The notes beneath the pieces were generated by a model that was not told the DNA's origin, searched no databases, and saw only the letters and a list, made by a program, of their open reading frames with translations. Shown here piece by piece: positions 8,985-17,382 of a DNA stretch of 57,584 nt. This DNA is from Oscillibacter valericigenes (GTDB lineage Bacteria > Bacillota > Clostridia > Oscillospirales > Oscillospiraceae), in NCBI RefSeq assembly GCF_021531315.1, contig NZ_JAFBIQ010000014.1, positions 1-57,584 of the forward strand, in the 5' to 3' direction. Each line of letters starts with the position of its first letter. Within the stretch, counting starts at the first letter, position 1. A program made the translations under genes and the position numbers.

Positions 8985-9015
8985 GCGCCTCACCTCCCGA
9001 ACATTTCTTCCGTCT

Positions 9016-9026
9016 ATCATACCACA
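9016..9026 (-). promoter_or_regulatory. Extended -10 promoter of the LURP-one/rarA operon
   Basis: Minus-strand TGTGGTATGAT matches TRTGnTATAAT and lies about 30 bp upstream of the GTG start. The -35 region is poor, as expected where an extended -10 compensates. Confidence 0.5.
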
Positions 9027-9041
9027 GATTTTTCGCTTTGC

Positions 9042-9084
9042 CCACACTTTTTCTGTCGATTTTTCGGGAAAAGTGTGGTATGCT
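9042..9084 (+). promoter_or_regulatory. Inverted repeat and extended -10 upstream of nth
   Basis: A perfect 10-bp inverted repeat (CCACACTTTT at 9,042-9,051; AAAAGTGTGG at 9,069-9,078) runs into an extended -10, TGTGGTATGCT (9,074-9,084). The right arm overlaps the -10, so a bound protein could block nth transcription. The left arm lies in the intergenic region shared with the divergent rarA operon. Confidence 0.45.
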
Positions 9085-9114
9085 TTTATCAAGAATTTTA
9101 TAGGAGGTCACCCC

Positions 9115-9765
9115 ATGAAGTCTAAAGCCGCCGTCCGCCGCATCATCGAGGCGCTGAAGGTGCTCTACCCCGACGCCATGTGCTCGCTGCAATACGAAAA
9201 GGACTATGAGCTGCTCTTTGCCGTGCGGCTCTCCGCGCAGTGCACCGACGCGCGGGTGAACATGATCACGCCCGCGCTCTACACGAGGTTTCCGACGCTC
9301 GAGGCCTTTGCGAACGCCAGCTATGATGAGGTCGGCGAGGCAATCAAGTCCTGCGGCTTTTACAACACCAAGTCGAAGGATCTCGTCGAGTGCGCAAAGC
9401 TATTGCTGGAAAAGTTCGGCGGCAAGGTCCCCGGCACGATGGAGGAGCTGACGAGCCTGCCCGGCATCGGCCGCAAAACGGCAAATCTCATCCTCGGCGA
9501 CATCTACGGCCAGCCCGCCTATGTCTGCGACACGCACTGCATCCGCATCACGGGCAGACTGGGTCTGACCGATGGCAGCAAGGACCCGCTGAGCGTCGAA
9601 AAGCAGCTGCGTCAGGTCCTCCCGCCGGAGGAATCGAGCGACTTCTGCCACCGCATGGTGCTCTTCGGGCGCGACCGCTGCACGGCACGCAAGGCAGACT
9701 GCGAGGGCTGCCCACTCCGCGCCGACTGCGATTTCGGCAAGGCACAGGGAAAAGGGAAAAAGTGA
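9115..9765 (+). CDS. nth: Endonuclease III (DNA glycosylase/AP lyase)
   Basis: The 216-residue enzyme removes oxidised pyrimidines and cleaves the abasic site. The helix-hairpin-helix is LPGIGRKTA (residues 115-123) with catalytic Lys121; the catalytic Asp is Asp139 in YVCDTHC. The C-terminal iron-sulfur loop has spacing C-x6-C-x2-C-x5-C. Length is standard. The ATG follows TAGGAGGTCACCCC. The gene is monocistronic, ending in a strong hairpin terminator at 9,774. Confidence 0.97.
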   Translation: MKSKAAVRRIIEALKVLYPDAMCSLQYEKDYELLFAVRLSAQCTDARVNMITPALYTRFPTLEAFANASYDEVGEAIKSCGFYNTKSKDLVECAKLLLEKFGGKVPGTMEELTSLPGIGRKTANLILGDIYGQPAYVCDTHCIRITGRLGLTDGSKDPLSVEKQLRQVLPPEESSDFCHRMVLFGRDRCTARKADCEGCPLRADCDFGKAQGKGKK

Positions 9766-9773
9766 GAAAAGCA

Positions 9774-9808
9774 ACGCCATACGGTATTCCGTATGGCGTA
9801 CTTTTTTA
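9774..9808 (+). terminator. Intrinsic terminator of nth
   Basis: Hairpin with arms ACGCCATACGG and CCGTATGGCGT followed by ACTTTTTTA, directly after the nth stop codon. Confidence 0.9.
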
Positions 9809-9921
9809 CAGTTTTCTGCTCTTACGCAGTCTGAATATTCCGCTCAAGGCGCAAGTCGCAGGCACGTTTTGCCTTCCGCTCTCATATACTGCTTTGAAGA
9901 AATCGGAACGGAGGCACGGTC

Positions 9922-10179
9922 ATGGACCAGAAAACGGCACAGCTCATTGAAAAATTCCGCAAAAATCCTGCGCTGGCACAAGCGCTGCTGCAATCCGGCG
10001 ACGGGCAGCAGCTCTTGCAGATGCTCACGAAGGGCGACGGCGGCGCAGCGCTGGAGCAGGCGGCGCAGAATGCCGTACGGGGCAACACGAAGGAGCTTGC
10101 GGCGATGCTCTCAAGCCTGATGCAAAGCCCCGAAGGCATGGCAGTGATGAACCGCATCAACGAGAGCGCAAAAAAGTGA
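9922..10179 (+). CDS. Hypothetical protein, first of a three-gene cluster
   Basis: An 85-residue, almost wholly helical, cytoplasmic protein without a known motif. It is rich in Ala, Gln and Leu and contains the phrases FRKNPALAQALLQSGDGQQLLQ and SLMQSPEGMAVMNRI, which look like paired helices. The ATG follows GGAACGGAGGCACGGTC. It sits 21 bp upstream of a second gene that begins with similar helices (LLSDPDAMAQVMQLAQSL), suggesting the two are distant relatives or partners. I do not recognise the family. Confidence 0.75.
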   Translation: MDQKTAQLIEKFRKNPALAQALLQSGDGQQLLQMLTKGDGGAALEQAAQNAVRGNTKELAAMLSSLMQSPEGMAVMNRINESAKK

Positions 10180-10200
10180 TCGGAACGGAGGTCGGAGCGC

Positions 10201-10608
10201 ATGAGCGAGCTGGAAGACAAACTCAATAGCCTGCTCTCCGATCCCGACGCGATGGCGCAGGTCATGCAGCTCGCGCAGAGCCTGTCGGGCGGATCGGCAA
10301 ACGGCGGCGCGGCGGCGCCCTCTCCTCCGCCGCCGCAAAGCGTACCGGCAGGAAACGCCGCATCCGGCACCAGCGATCTGAACGCCATGCTCTCGCAGCT
10401 CACCGGCGGGCTGGATCCCGAGCTGCTCTCACGCCTTCTGCCAGTGGTGAGCCAAATGAACCGGCCGGAGAGCAGCGAGACCTCCGCGCTTCTCTACGCG
10501 CTCCAGCCCTTTCTGCGCGACAAGCGGCGCGACAAGGTCGCGCGGGCGGCGCAGCTCGCCAAGCTCATTCATCTGGCAAAGGTATTCTTAACGACGCGGG
10601 AGGGATAG
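10201..10608 (+). CDS. Hypothetical protein, second of the cluster
   Basis: The 135-residue protein has an N-terminal helical segment (residues 1-31), a Pro/Ser/Gly-rich linker (residues 32-57), and a C-terminal helical domain rich in Arg/Lys (PFLRDKRRDKVARAAQLAKL). No transmembrane segment or catalytic motif is visible. The ATG follows GGAACGGAGGTCGGAGCGC. It lies three bases upstream of the GTG of the third gene, so translation of the set is probably coupled. Function unknown. Confidence 0.75.
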   Translation: MSELEDKLNSLLSDPDAMAQVMQLAQSLSGGSANGGAAAPSPPPPQSVPAGNAASGTSDLNAMLSQLTGGLDPELLSRLLPVVSQMNRPESSETSALLYALQPFLRDKRRDKVARAAQLAKLIHLAKVFLTTREG

Positions 10609-10610
10609 GT

Positions 10611-10949
10611 GTGTATAACCGTTATCTGCGAAACGACGAGGGCGTCTACACCTGCATCCCGCAGGAGGAAGCTCCGCGCGCAGCGCGGCATGAGCCCTCC
10701 GCCGCGCCGCCGAAGGAGCCGCCGCGCCATGACCCGCCTCCGCCTCCCCCGCCGGGCGAAGGCAGAGCGGAGAGCGAGGGCGGCGCATTTCGCGAGGGCT
10801 TTCAATTTCTCGATAAGCTTTTGGAAAAGCTCCACTTGCAGGACCTCGACAGCGCGGATCTGATGCTGCTGCTCCTGCTCTTTTTTCTCTTTGAGGAAAA
10901 GGCGGACGACGAGCTGCTCATCGCCCTCGGCTTGCTGCTCATCTTATGA
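10611..10949 (+). CDS. Hypothetical proline-rich, membrane-tailed protein
   Basis: The 112-residue product starts with MYNRYLRNDEG, continues with a Pro-rich disordered stretch (residues 28-50 with seven consecutive prolines) and an amphipathic helix. It ends in two very hydrophobic Leu/Phe runs (LLLLLFFLF, then LLIALGLLLIL) separated by the acidic EEKADDE. The tail looks like a small hairpin in or on the membrane. It starts with GTG preceded by GGGAGGGATAGGT. It ends the three-gene cluster, followed by a bidirectional terminator. No family recognised. Confidence 0.72.
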   Translation: MYNRYLRNDEGVYTCIPQEEAPRAARHEPSAAPPKEPPRHDPPPPPPPGEGRAESEGGAFREGFQFLDKLLEKLHLQDLDSADLMLLLLLFFLFEEKADDELLIALGLLLIL

Positions 10950-10980
10950 AAAACGACTGACCCTGACGGTCAGTCGTTTT
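10950..10980. terminator. Bidirectional terminator
   Basis: Perfect hairpin, arms AAAACGACTGACC and GGTCAGTCGTTTT, lying between two convergent transcripts. The stop codon of the minus-strand gene falls inside it. Confidence 0.9.
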
Positions 10981-11749
10981 CGCTTTCTTTTGTTGTCTGC
11001 GCTGCGGTCACCGGCTCGTAGAGCACCGTTCCGTCCGGCAGGGTGAAGTCCTCTGCGTCCACGCCGTCGTAGCTGACGGTCAGCGCCGCCATGCGATAAA
11101 CGACCGAACCGGCTTGCTCGCGCTCTGCCGCGGCCAGCAGACCGGAATCCACGCTGACCCAGTAGCGCTCAACATAGCCCGCCTCGTCGGGCGCGGTCTC
11201 CACATAGATGCAGTTCACGCCCTCGAGCGCGCGGTAGTCCGCCGTCGCGATATGCTCCGCGGGCAGGGCGAGAATGTCCTCATAGGTCAATATCCCCTGC
11301 TCGGCGTCCTGCGTAAGCGCGGACGCGCCGGAGTAGACCTTGCGGCTGCTGCCGTACCAAACGGAAACGGAGCCGTCGCCGGTGATGATGTGGCGGAGCT
11401 GTCCATCCGGCTCGGTGACATCGAGCCGCAGCCAGCCGTCCGCCGCAGCCGCTGTGATGACGCTCACGCCGCTGCCGCCGCTCCAATAGCGCTCGACCGT
11501 GATCGTGCGGGCATAGACCGACGGGCGCGCAAGCACCGCAATGACGCTCTGCACCGTGTCGGGACGAACCTCCACGCGATTGACTGCCTCGTTGTCGATG
11601 ACGGCATCTGTGGCATCGCTCGCGCTCGGCTCGGGCGGCAGCACGATCTTCTCGGGCTGGCGCAGGCTGCCGCGCACCATGAAGGCGACGACGAGCAGGA
11701 TGATGAGCATACAGGCAATGCTCACCGGTGTCATTTTCTGTTTTCCCAT
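10970..11749 (-). CDS. Membrane-anchored protein with LolA/RseB-like domain (tentative)
   Basis: The 259-residue protein has one N-terminal membrane anchor (residues 7-25: VSIACMLIILLVVAFMVRG) and an extracytoplasmic domain of repeated beta-strands. Stretches such as GWLRLDVTEPDGQLRHIITGDG and VSVWYGSSRKVYSG resemble LolA/RseB-like lipid-binding folds, which in Clostridia include GerS-like germination proteins. This is a fold-level guess. The ATG follows GAGGAGGCGACGG. It is last in the trpS-tagO-wecB operon, 31 bp after wecB, which fits an envelope role. Confidence 0.7.
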   Translation of the reverse strand: MGKQKMTPVSIACMLIILLVVAFMVRGSLRQPEKIVLPPEPSASDATDAVIDNEAVNRVEVRPDTVQSVIAVLARPSVYARTITVERYWSGGSGVSVITAAAADGWLRLDVTEPDGQLRHIITGDGSVSVWYGSSRKVYSGASALTQDAEQGILTYEDILALPAEHIATADYRALEGVNCIYVETAPDEAGYVERYWVSVDSGLLAAAEREQAGSVVYRMAALTVSYDGVDAEDFTLPDGTVLYEPVTAAQTTKESEND

Positions 11750-11780
11750 TCCGTCGCCTCCTCTCCGCCGCGGCGATCGT

Positions 11781-12929
11781 TTAAGCCTTGTAGTCCTCCG
11801 GTCTCTTCCCGCGCAGGCCGAAGTACCATTCAATCGCGTCCGCGATGCGCGCGCAGGCGCGGCCATCGCCGTAGGGATTGACCGCGTGAGCCATCGCTGC
11901 GTAGGCTGTGGGATCGTTCAAAAGCTCGTTCGCCATCGCAAGGATCGTCTCACGCTCCACGCCCGCGAGCTTCACCGTGCCCGCGGCGACCGCCTCGGGA
12001 CGCTCGGTCTCGCGCCGCAGGACAAGCACAGGCTTGCCGAGCGCGGGCGCCTCCTCCTGCAAGCCGCCGGAGTCGGTCATGACCATGCAGCAGCGCGCCA
12101 TGAGGTTGTGCATCTCGTCCGCGCTCAGCGGCGCGATCAGATGAATGTTCCCGATGCCATCTAAATGCCGGTGCGCGCACTCCTGCACCACCGGCGAGAG
12201 ATGCACCGGATAGACCAGCGCTGCGTCGGGATGCGCCTTGGCAAGGTCTGCGAGCGCGGACATGATGTCCTCCATCGGCTGACCGTAGTTTTCGCGCCGA
12301 TGGCAGGTGACGAGTATGACCTTTTTGTTCTCATAGTCAAGCTCGTTGAGTAATTCTGTTGTAAAGTGATAATCCTTGCGTACCGTCGTTTTCAGTGCAT
12401 CAATGACCGTATTACCGGTGACGAACACGCCCTCGCTCACGCCCTCGCTCACGAGGTTCGCGCGGTTATTCTCCGTGGGGCAGAAATAGAGGTCCGCAAG
12501 GCGCGTGACGAGCTGGCGGTTCATCTCCTCGGGATAGGGGGAGTATTTATCATAAGTCCGCAGCCCCGCCTCAACATGCCCGAGCTTTACCTTGTGGTAG
12601 AAGGCCGAGAGCGCGCCGGCGAAGGTCGTGGAGGTGTCGCCGTGGACCAAGATCATATCGGGCGCGAAGCGGTCAATGACCTCGTCCATGCCGGTCAGGC
12701 ATTTGCAGGTGATGGTCGAGAGCGTCTGGCGCGGAGTCATGATGTCGAGGTCTGCGTCCGCCTTGAGGTCAAAGACCTGCATGACGCTGTCAAGCATCTC
12801 GCGGTGCTGCGCGGTCACGCAGCAAAGGCTCTCGATGCCCTCGCGCGCGGCCAGCTCCTTGACGAGCGGAGCCATCTTGATCGCCTCCGGCCGCGTACCA
12901 AAGACGCTCATTACTTTAATTCTCTTCAT
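11781..12929 (-). CDS. wecB: UDP-N-acetylglucosamine 2-epimerase (non-hydrolysing)
   Basis: The 382-residue cytoplasmic enzyme interconverts UDP-GlcNAc and UDP-ManNAc, supplying ManNAc for teichoic acid linkage units or surface polysaccharides. The N-terminal signature is VFGTRPEAIKMAPLVKEL; HGDTSTTFAGAL and GHVEAGLRT are the central active-site blocks; TDSGGLQEEAP and VLVLRRETERPEA form the nucleotide-binding region. Length is normal. The ATG is set by GGAAGAAAAGC. It overlaps tagO by 14 bp, coupling the two steps. Confidence 0.95.
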   Translation of the reverse strand: MKRIKVMSVFGTRPEAIKMAPLVKELAAREGIESLCCVTAQHREMLDSVMQVFDLKADADLDIMTPRQTLSTITCKCLTGMDEVIDRFAPDMILVHGDTSTTFAGALSAFYHKVKLGHVEAGLRTYDKYSPYPEEMNRQLVTRLADLYFCPTENNRANLVSEGVSEGVFVTGNTVIDALKTTVRKDYHFTTELLNELDYENKKVILVTCHRRENYGQPMEDIMSALADLAKAHPDAALVYPVHLSPVVQECAHRHLDGIGNIHLIAPLSADEMHNLMARCCMVMTDSGGLQEEAPALGKPVLVLRRETERPEAVAAGTVKLAGVERETILAMANELLNDPTAYAAMAHAVNPYGDGRACARIADAIEWYFGLRGKRPEDYKA

Positions 12930-14058
12930 GCTTTTCTTCCTCTTTCTCCTGCGTGGGAGCGGCGGGCTGCGTCTGCGCGTTCTCCCGCTCCAGCTCCTTT
13001 TCGTGCGCGGTCTCCGCGATCTCGCGCGGGAAAATGACGCGCGCGGCAACATAGGCCACCGCCGCGAGCGTGATGAGCAGCAGCATCGCCTTGAGCTCGC
13101 CGCTCGTCGTGAGCACGACCGCAGACAGGCCCAGCAAGCTGCTGACCACATACAGCGCCGCGACCGTCTGCTTCTGGTTGAGGCCCATATCCATCATGCG
13201 GTGGTGGATATGCCCGCGGTCGGGCGTCATCGGGCTTTGTCCGTGCGCAAGGCGGCGCACGATGGCAAAGGCCGTGTCGAAGATTGGGAGCCCCAAAATG
13301 AGAAAGGGCACGGCAAAGGAAACGATGGCGTAATACTTGAACAGGCCCTGAATGGAATAGGTCGCCAAAATATAGCCGAGGAAGGTCGAGCCGGTGTCGC
13401 CCATGAACATCTTCGCGGGATTGCGGTTATAGGGCATAAAACCGAGGCAGGCGCCCGCAAGCGCCGCCATCACGATGGCCACCTGCTGCTCGGAGACAAG
13501 GATGGCGATGACCAGCATCGTGATCGCGCTGATGGTCGAAACGCCGCTGGCAAGGCCGTCGAGGCCGTCGATGAGGTTCACCGCGTTCGTCACGCCGACG
13601 ATCCACAGCACGGTCACGGGGTATTTCAGCCATCCGAGCGACCAGTAGGGCGCGTCGGAAAAGAGATTGGGGTTGGTCAATATCTCGATCACAACGCCGT
13701 GGTACACGGCGACAAGCGCCGCTAAGATCTGTACAAGAAACTTGAACTTTGCGCGCAGCGGCGTCATATCGTCCACCACGCCGAGCACCACAATGATGAC
13801 CGCGCCGAGCAGGATGCCCTGCATCGAATGGTCGATGTGGACGAAGATCAGAATGCTGACCATAAAGCCGAGGAAAATGGCCAGTCCACCGAGCCGCGGC
13901 ACAGGCTTTTTGTGCATTCTGCGACTGTCCTTCGGCACGTCGATCGCGCCGATTTTATAGGCAAACGACTTCACGAGCGGGCACATGATGAAGCTCACGA
14001 CCATCGCGCACAAAAGCGCTGCGCCCACCCACAGCAAAAGTTCTTTTTGAATATCCAT
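12916..14058 (-). CDS. tagO: Undecaprenyl-phosphate GlcNAc-1-phosphate transferase (TagO/WecA family)
   Basis: The 380-residue polytopic membrane protein should transfer GlcNAc-1-P from UDP-GlcNAc to undecaprenyl phosphate, the first step of wall teichoic acid or similar polymer synthesis. It has about eleven hydrophobic segments. Family motifs are VPRLGGLAIFLGF, VLGVVDDM (DDxxD-like), NAVNLIDGLDGLASG, and the HIHHR motif in MTPDRGHIHHRMMDMG. The C terminus has a charged ~35-residue tail rich in Glu. Gene order with wecB supports a teichoic acid linkage-unit role. It starts 8 bp after trpS. Confidence 0.93.
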   Translation of the reverse strand: MDIQKELLLWVGAALLCAMVVSFIMCPLVKSFAYKIGAIDVPKDSRRMHKKPVPRLGGLAIFLGFMVSILIFVHIDHSMQGILLGAVIIVVLGVVDDMTPLRAKFKFLVQILAALVAVYHGVVIEILTNPNLFSDAPYWSLGWLKYPVTVLWIVGVTNAVNLIDGLDGLASGVSTISAITMLVIAILVSEQQVAIVMAALAGACLGFMPYNRNPAKMFMGDTGSTFLGYILATYSIQGLFKYYAIVSFAVPFLILGLPIFDTAFAIVRRLAHGQSPMTPDRGHIHHRMMDMGLNQKQTVAALYVVSSLLGLSAVVLTTSGELKAMLLLITLAAVAYVAARVIFPREIAETAHEKELERENAQTQPAAPTQEKEEEKHEEN

Positions 14059-14066
14059 ATTCCCTC

Positions 14067-15071
14067 TTACTTGGCGACGAAGCCGACCTTCTTGTAGACC
14101 TTACGCAGCGTTTTTTCCGCGAGGTAGGACGCCCTCTGCGCCCCGTCTTTGTAGACGCTCTCCAAATAAGCCTTGTCCGCGCTCAGGCGCTCGGCCTCCT
14201 CACGGATGGGGCGCAGCAGCTCAATGACGGCCTCAGCCACGGCGGGCTTGAAGATGCCGTAGCCCTGACCGGCGAACTCGGCCTCCGCCTCGGCGACGGT
14301 CTTGCCGGTCGCGGCGCAGTAAACGGTGAGCAGGTTGGAGATGCCGGGCTTATTCTCCTTGTCAAACTTCACAGCGGCGTCGCAGTCCGTCACCGCGCGC
14401 TTGAATTTGCGCATGATGTCCTCGGGCTTGTCCATCATGAATACACAGCCGTCGGGGTCAGACTTGGACATCTTGCTCGTCGGGTCACCGAGGCTCATCA
14501 CGCGCGCGCCCATCTTGGGAATGAAGGGCTCGGGCAGCGTGAAGGTATCGCTGTACACGCCGTTGAAGCGCTGGGCGATGTCGCGGCAGAGCTCGACATG
14601 CTGCTTCTGATCCTGTCCGACCGGCACGAGGTCGGCCTGATAGAGCAGAATGTCCGCCGCCATCAGCACGGGATAGGTGAAAAGGCCCGCAGTGATATTG
14701 TCCGCGTGCTTGGCAGACTTATCCTTAAACTGCGTCATGCGGCTGAGCTCGCCAAACTGCGTGTAGCAGCCGAGCACCCACGAAAGCTCCGCGTGCTGCG
14801 GCACATGGCTTTGGATGAACATAATGTTCTTCTGAGGGTCAAGACCGCAGGCGATGTACTGCGCGAGCTGGTCAACAGAGCGGCGGCGCAGCTCGGCGGG
14901 ATTCTGACGCACGGTGATCGCGTGCATATCCACGATGCAGAACAGGCAGTCGTATTCGTCCTGAAGGCTCACCCAGTTTTTGATCGCCCCCATGTAGGAG
15001 CCGAGCGTCAGCTCGCCGCTGGGCTGGATGCCGCTGAAAATTCTCTTTTTTGCCGGAGCATTTGCTTCCAT
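14067..15071 (-). CDS. trpS: Tryptophan--tRNA ligase
   Basis: The 334-residue class I synthetase has the N-terminal PSGELTLGSYMGAI (HIGH-equivalent) and a KMSKSDPDGC active-site loop. The EYDCLFCIVDMHAIT and LYQADLVPVGQDQKQHVEL blocks are typical. I prefer the start at MEANAP because GAGGAAAAGCATC precedes it; a start five codons upstream has a poor ribosome binding site. It heads a minus-strand operon with tagO and wecB. No T-box leader is present; a promoter at 15,141-15,169 lies close upstream. Confidence 0.96.
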   Translation of the reverse strand: MEANAPAKKRIFSGIQPSGELTLGSYMGAIKNWVSLQDEYDCLFCIVDMHAITVRQNPAELRRRSVDQLAQYIACGLDPQKNIMFIQSHVPQHAELSWVLGCYTQFGELSRMTQFKDKSAKHADNITAGLFTYPVLMAADILLYQADLVPVGQDQKQHVELCRDIAQRFNGVYSDTFTLPEPFIPKMGARVMSLGDPTSKMSKSDPDGCVFMMDKPEDIMRKFKRAVTDCDAAVKFDKENKPGISNLLTVYCAATGKTVAEAEAEFAGQGYGIFKPAVAEAVIELLRPIREEAERLSADKAYLESVYKDGAQRASYLAEKTLRKVYKKVGFVAK

Positions 15072-15140
15072 GATGCTTTTCCTCATTTCTATCTTGATTG
15101 GCGCGCAGAGCGCGGAAAGTGCCTAACTTCTCAATTTGGT

Positions 15141-15169
15141 ATGATACCACACTTATTCTAAAAAGACAA
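15141..15169 (-). promoter_or_regulatory. Promoter of trpS operon
   Basis: On the minus strand, TTGTCT and TATCAT are spaced by 17 bp, and the -10 is extended (TGTGGTATCAT). The site lies about 70 bp upstream of the trpS start. Confidence 0.65.
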
Positions 15170-15176
15170 GAAAACA

Positions 15177-15205
15177 TTGACAAGCGCGGGCACAAAATGT
15201 AAACT
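15177..15205 (+). promoter_or_regulatory. Promoter of gltX
   Basis: TTGACA (15,177-15,182), a 17-bp spacer and TAAACT (15,200-15,205) sit about 40 bp upstream of the gltX ATG, back to back with the trpS promoter. Confidence 0.7.
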
Positions 15206-15242
15206 GAAAAATACGAAACTTTTCACCTCAGGAGGTCATCCT

Positions 15243-16733
15243 ATGTCCCTTGATACGACATACTTCAACGACATGGAGGCGAAGATCCCGCACGGCAAGG
15301 TGCGCACGCGCTTCGCCCCCTCCCCCACCGGCTATATGCACGTCGGTAATCTGCGCACCGCGCTCTACACCTGGCTCATCGCGCGCAACGCGGGCGGCAC
15401 CTTCATCCTCCGCATCGAGGACACCGATCAGGGCCGTCTGATCGAGGGCGCGACCGATGTGATTTACCGCACGCTCGCCGAATGTGGGCTCGACCACGAC
15501 GAAGGCCCCGATGTCGGCGGGCCCGTCGCACCCTACATTCAGTCCGAGCGCCGCGACACCTACGGCAGATACGCCGAGCTGCTCGTCGAGCGCGGCGGCG
15601 CCTACTACTGCTTCTGTGAGAAGGCCGAGAGCGCCGAGGATTCGGGCGAATTTGACCGCGCGGACGACCCCTGCCGCGACCTGCCGCTCGACGAGGCGAA
15701 GGCCCGCGTCGCGGCGGGCGAGCCTTACGTCATCCGCCAGCGCATCCCCAAGGAGGGCACCACCACCTTCCACGACGCCATCTTCGGCGACATTACGGTG
15801 GAAAACAAGACGCTTGACGATCAGGTGCTCTTAAAGCGCGACGGTCTGCCGACCTACAACTTCGCCAATGTCATCGACGATCACCTCATGGGCATCACCC
15901 ATGTCGTGCGCGGCAGCGAGTACCTCTCCAGCGCACCGAAGTATGACCTCCTCTATGAGTCCTTCGGCTGGGAGGTGCCGACCTATGTCCACTGCTCCCC
16001 CGTCATGCGCGACGCGCAGCACAAAATGTCCAAGCGCCACGGCGACCCGAGCTATGAAGATCTCAAGGCGCAGGGCTATCTCACGCCTGCTATTTTAAAC
16101 TATGTGGCGCTGCTGGGCTGGTCGCCGCGCGGCGACAAGGCGGAGCAGGAGTTTTTCACCATGAAGGAGCTTGCTGAAGCCTTTGATATTGAGGGCATCT
16201 CCAAGTCCCCTGCCATCTTCGACCTCGAAAAGCTGACCTACTTCAACGCCAACTATATCCGCAGCATGTCCCCCGAGGACTTTGCCAGGGCCGCCGAGCC
16301 TTTCATCCGTCAAGCGGTGAAAAATGAAGCTTATTCCGCGAGTGAGATCGCCGCGCTCTTGCAGGCGCGCTGCGAAAGGCTCACCGACATTCCCGAGAAG
16401 ATCGATTTCTTCGACGCCCTTCCCGACTACGATGTCGACTTCTACACCAACAAGAAGTCCAAGACCGACGCTGCGGTGTCGCTCGATATGCTGCAAAAGG
16501 TGCTGCCGAAGCTTGAGGCACTGAGCGGCTGGACGACCGACGGCATCCATGATATGCTCATCGCCTTTGCCGAGGAACTGGGCGTGAAGAACGCCACGCT
16601 CATGTGGCCGCTGCGCATCGCCTGCACAGGCAAGCTCGTCACCCCCGGCGGCGCGGTCGAGATCTGCAAGCTCCTCGGCAAAGAGGAAACGGTCCGCCGC
16701 GTCAAGCGCGGCATCGAAATGCTCAGCCGATGA
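15243..16733 (+). CDS. gltX: Glutamate--tRNA ligase
   Basis: The 496-residue class I synthetase has RFAPSPTGYMHVGNLRTAL as its HIGH block and KMSKRHGDPS as its KMSKS block. RIEDTDQGR and HVVRGSEYLSSAPKY are the other family signatures. In most Firmicutes this enzyme also charges tRNA-Gln with glutamate for later amidation. The ATG follows AGGAGGTCATCCT. Its TGA overlaps the ATG of spoIIM, so the two are translationally coupled, an unusual pairing of a housekeeping and a sporulation gene. Confidence 0.96.
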   Translation: MSLDTTYFNDMEAKIPHGKVRTRFAPSPTGYMHVGNLRTALYTWLIARNAGGTFILRIEDTDQGRLIEGATDVIYRTLAECGLDHDEGPDVGGPVAPYIQSERRDTYGRYAELLVERGGAYYCFCEKAESAEDSGEFDRADDPCRDLPLDEAKARVAAGEPYVIRQRIPKEGTTTFHDAIFGDITVENKTLDDQVLLKRDGLPTYNFANVIDDHLMGITHVVRGSEYLSSAPKYDLLYESFGWEVPTYVHCSPVMRDAQHKMSKRHGDPSYEDLKAQGYLTPAILNYVALLGWSPRGDKAEQEFFTMKELAEAFDIEGISKSPAIFDLEKLTYFNANYIRSMSPEDFARAAEPFIRQAVKNEAYSASEIAALLQARCERLTDIPEKIDFFDALPDYDVDFYTNKKSKTDAAVSLDMLQKVLPKLEALSGWTTDGIHDMLIAFAEELGVKNATLMWPLRIACTGKLVTPGGAVEICKLLGKEETVRRVKRGIEMLSR

Positions 16734-17356
16734 ACGAGCTCAGTTCCTATCTCCGGCGCACGCTGCAAGCGGCGTGGCAGAACGGCTACGGCGATGAGGT
16801 GCGCCGCACCGCCATCGTTGCGCCCGTGCTGGCGCTCATCGGCTTTGGCTCCGCATGGTTCTTTCCACAGGTGAGCGAAAATGTCCTCCGCTTTTTCCAG
16901 CAGGCCATTGATGCCGTCGGTATCGGCGCTATCACCGAAACGAGTGGTGTGGCCTCGGCTATCTTTGCCAACAACCTCACCGCCGCTTTCTCGGCGATCA
17001 TGTGGGGGCTTGTTCCCTTTGTCTATCTCACAGCCTTTCCTCTTGGCTTCAACTTTTTCCTGATCGGCGTGATGGGCGCGTACTATGCGCAAAGCGGCAA
17101 GGGGATCGGCGCATATCTTGTCGGTATCCTCCCCCACGGCATTTTCGAGCTGCCCGCGCTCGTGTTCTTCTGTGCAGCGGGGCTGTACCTCTGCTCGCGC
17201 GTGACCGCGCGTGTGCGCGGCAGCAAGGAGGTGCGCATCGTGCGTGCGCTCTCCGAGGTCTCGACCATCTTCCTCTACCTTGTTCTGCCGCTGCTCGCTG
17301 TGGCGGCGCTCGTTGAGACCTATGTGACGCCGCGCCTGCTGGCGATGGTCCTCTAA
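16730..17356 (+). CDS. spoIIM: SpoIIM/DUF95 family membrane protein
   Basis: The 208-residue protein has five hydrophobic segments. It shows the SpoIIM/DUF95 pattern: ANNLTAAFSAIMWGLVPFVYLT (the conserved N-N and central G/P residues) and GAYLVGILPHGIFELPALVF with the family HGxxE motif. In Bacillus, SpoIIM works with SpoIID and SpoIIP in the septal wall hydrolysis that allows engulfment. Here spoIID and spoIIP are not nearby, so a paralogous DUF95 role remains possible. Its ATG overlaps the gltX stop. Confidence 0.85.
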   Translation: MNELSSYLRRTLQAAWQNGYGDEVRRTAIVAPVLALIGFGSAWFFPQVSENVLRFFQQAIDAVGIGAITETSGVASAIFANNLTAAFSAIMWGLVPFVYLTAFPLGFNFFLIGVMGAYYAQSGKGIGAYLVGILPHGIFELPALVFFCAAGLYLCSRVTARVRGSKEVRIVRALSEVSTIFLYLVLPLLAVAALVETYVTPRLLAMVL

Positions 17357-17382
17357 TACATCCTGACGCAATGCTACAAATC

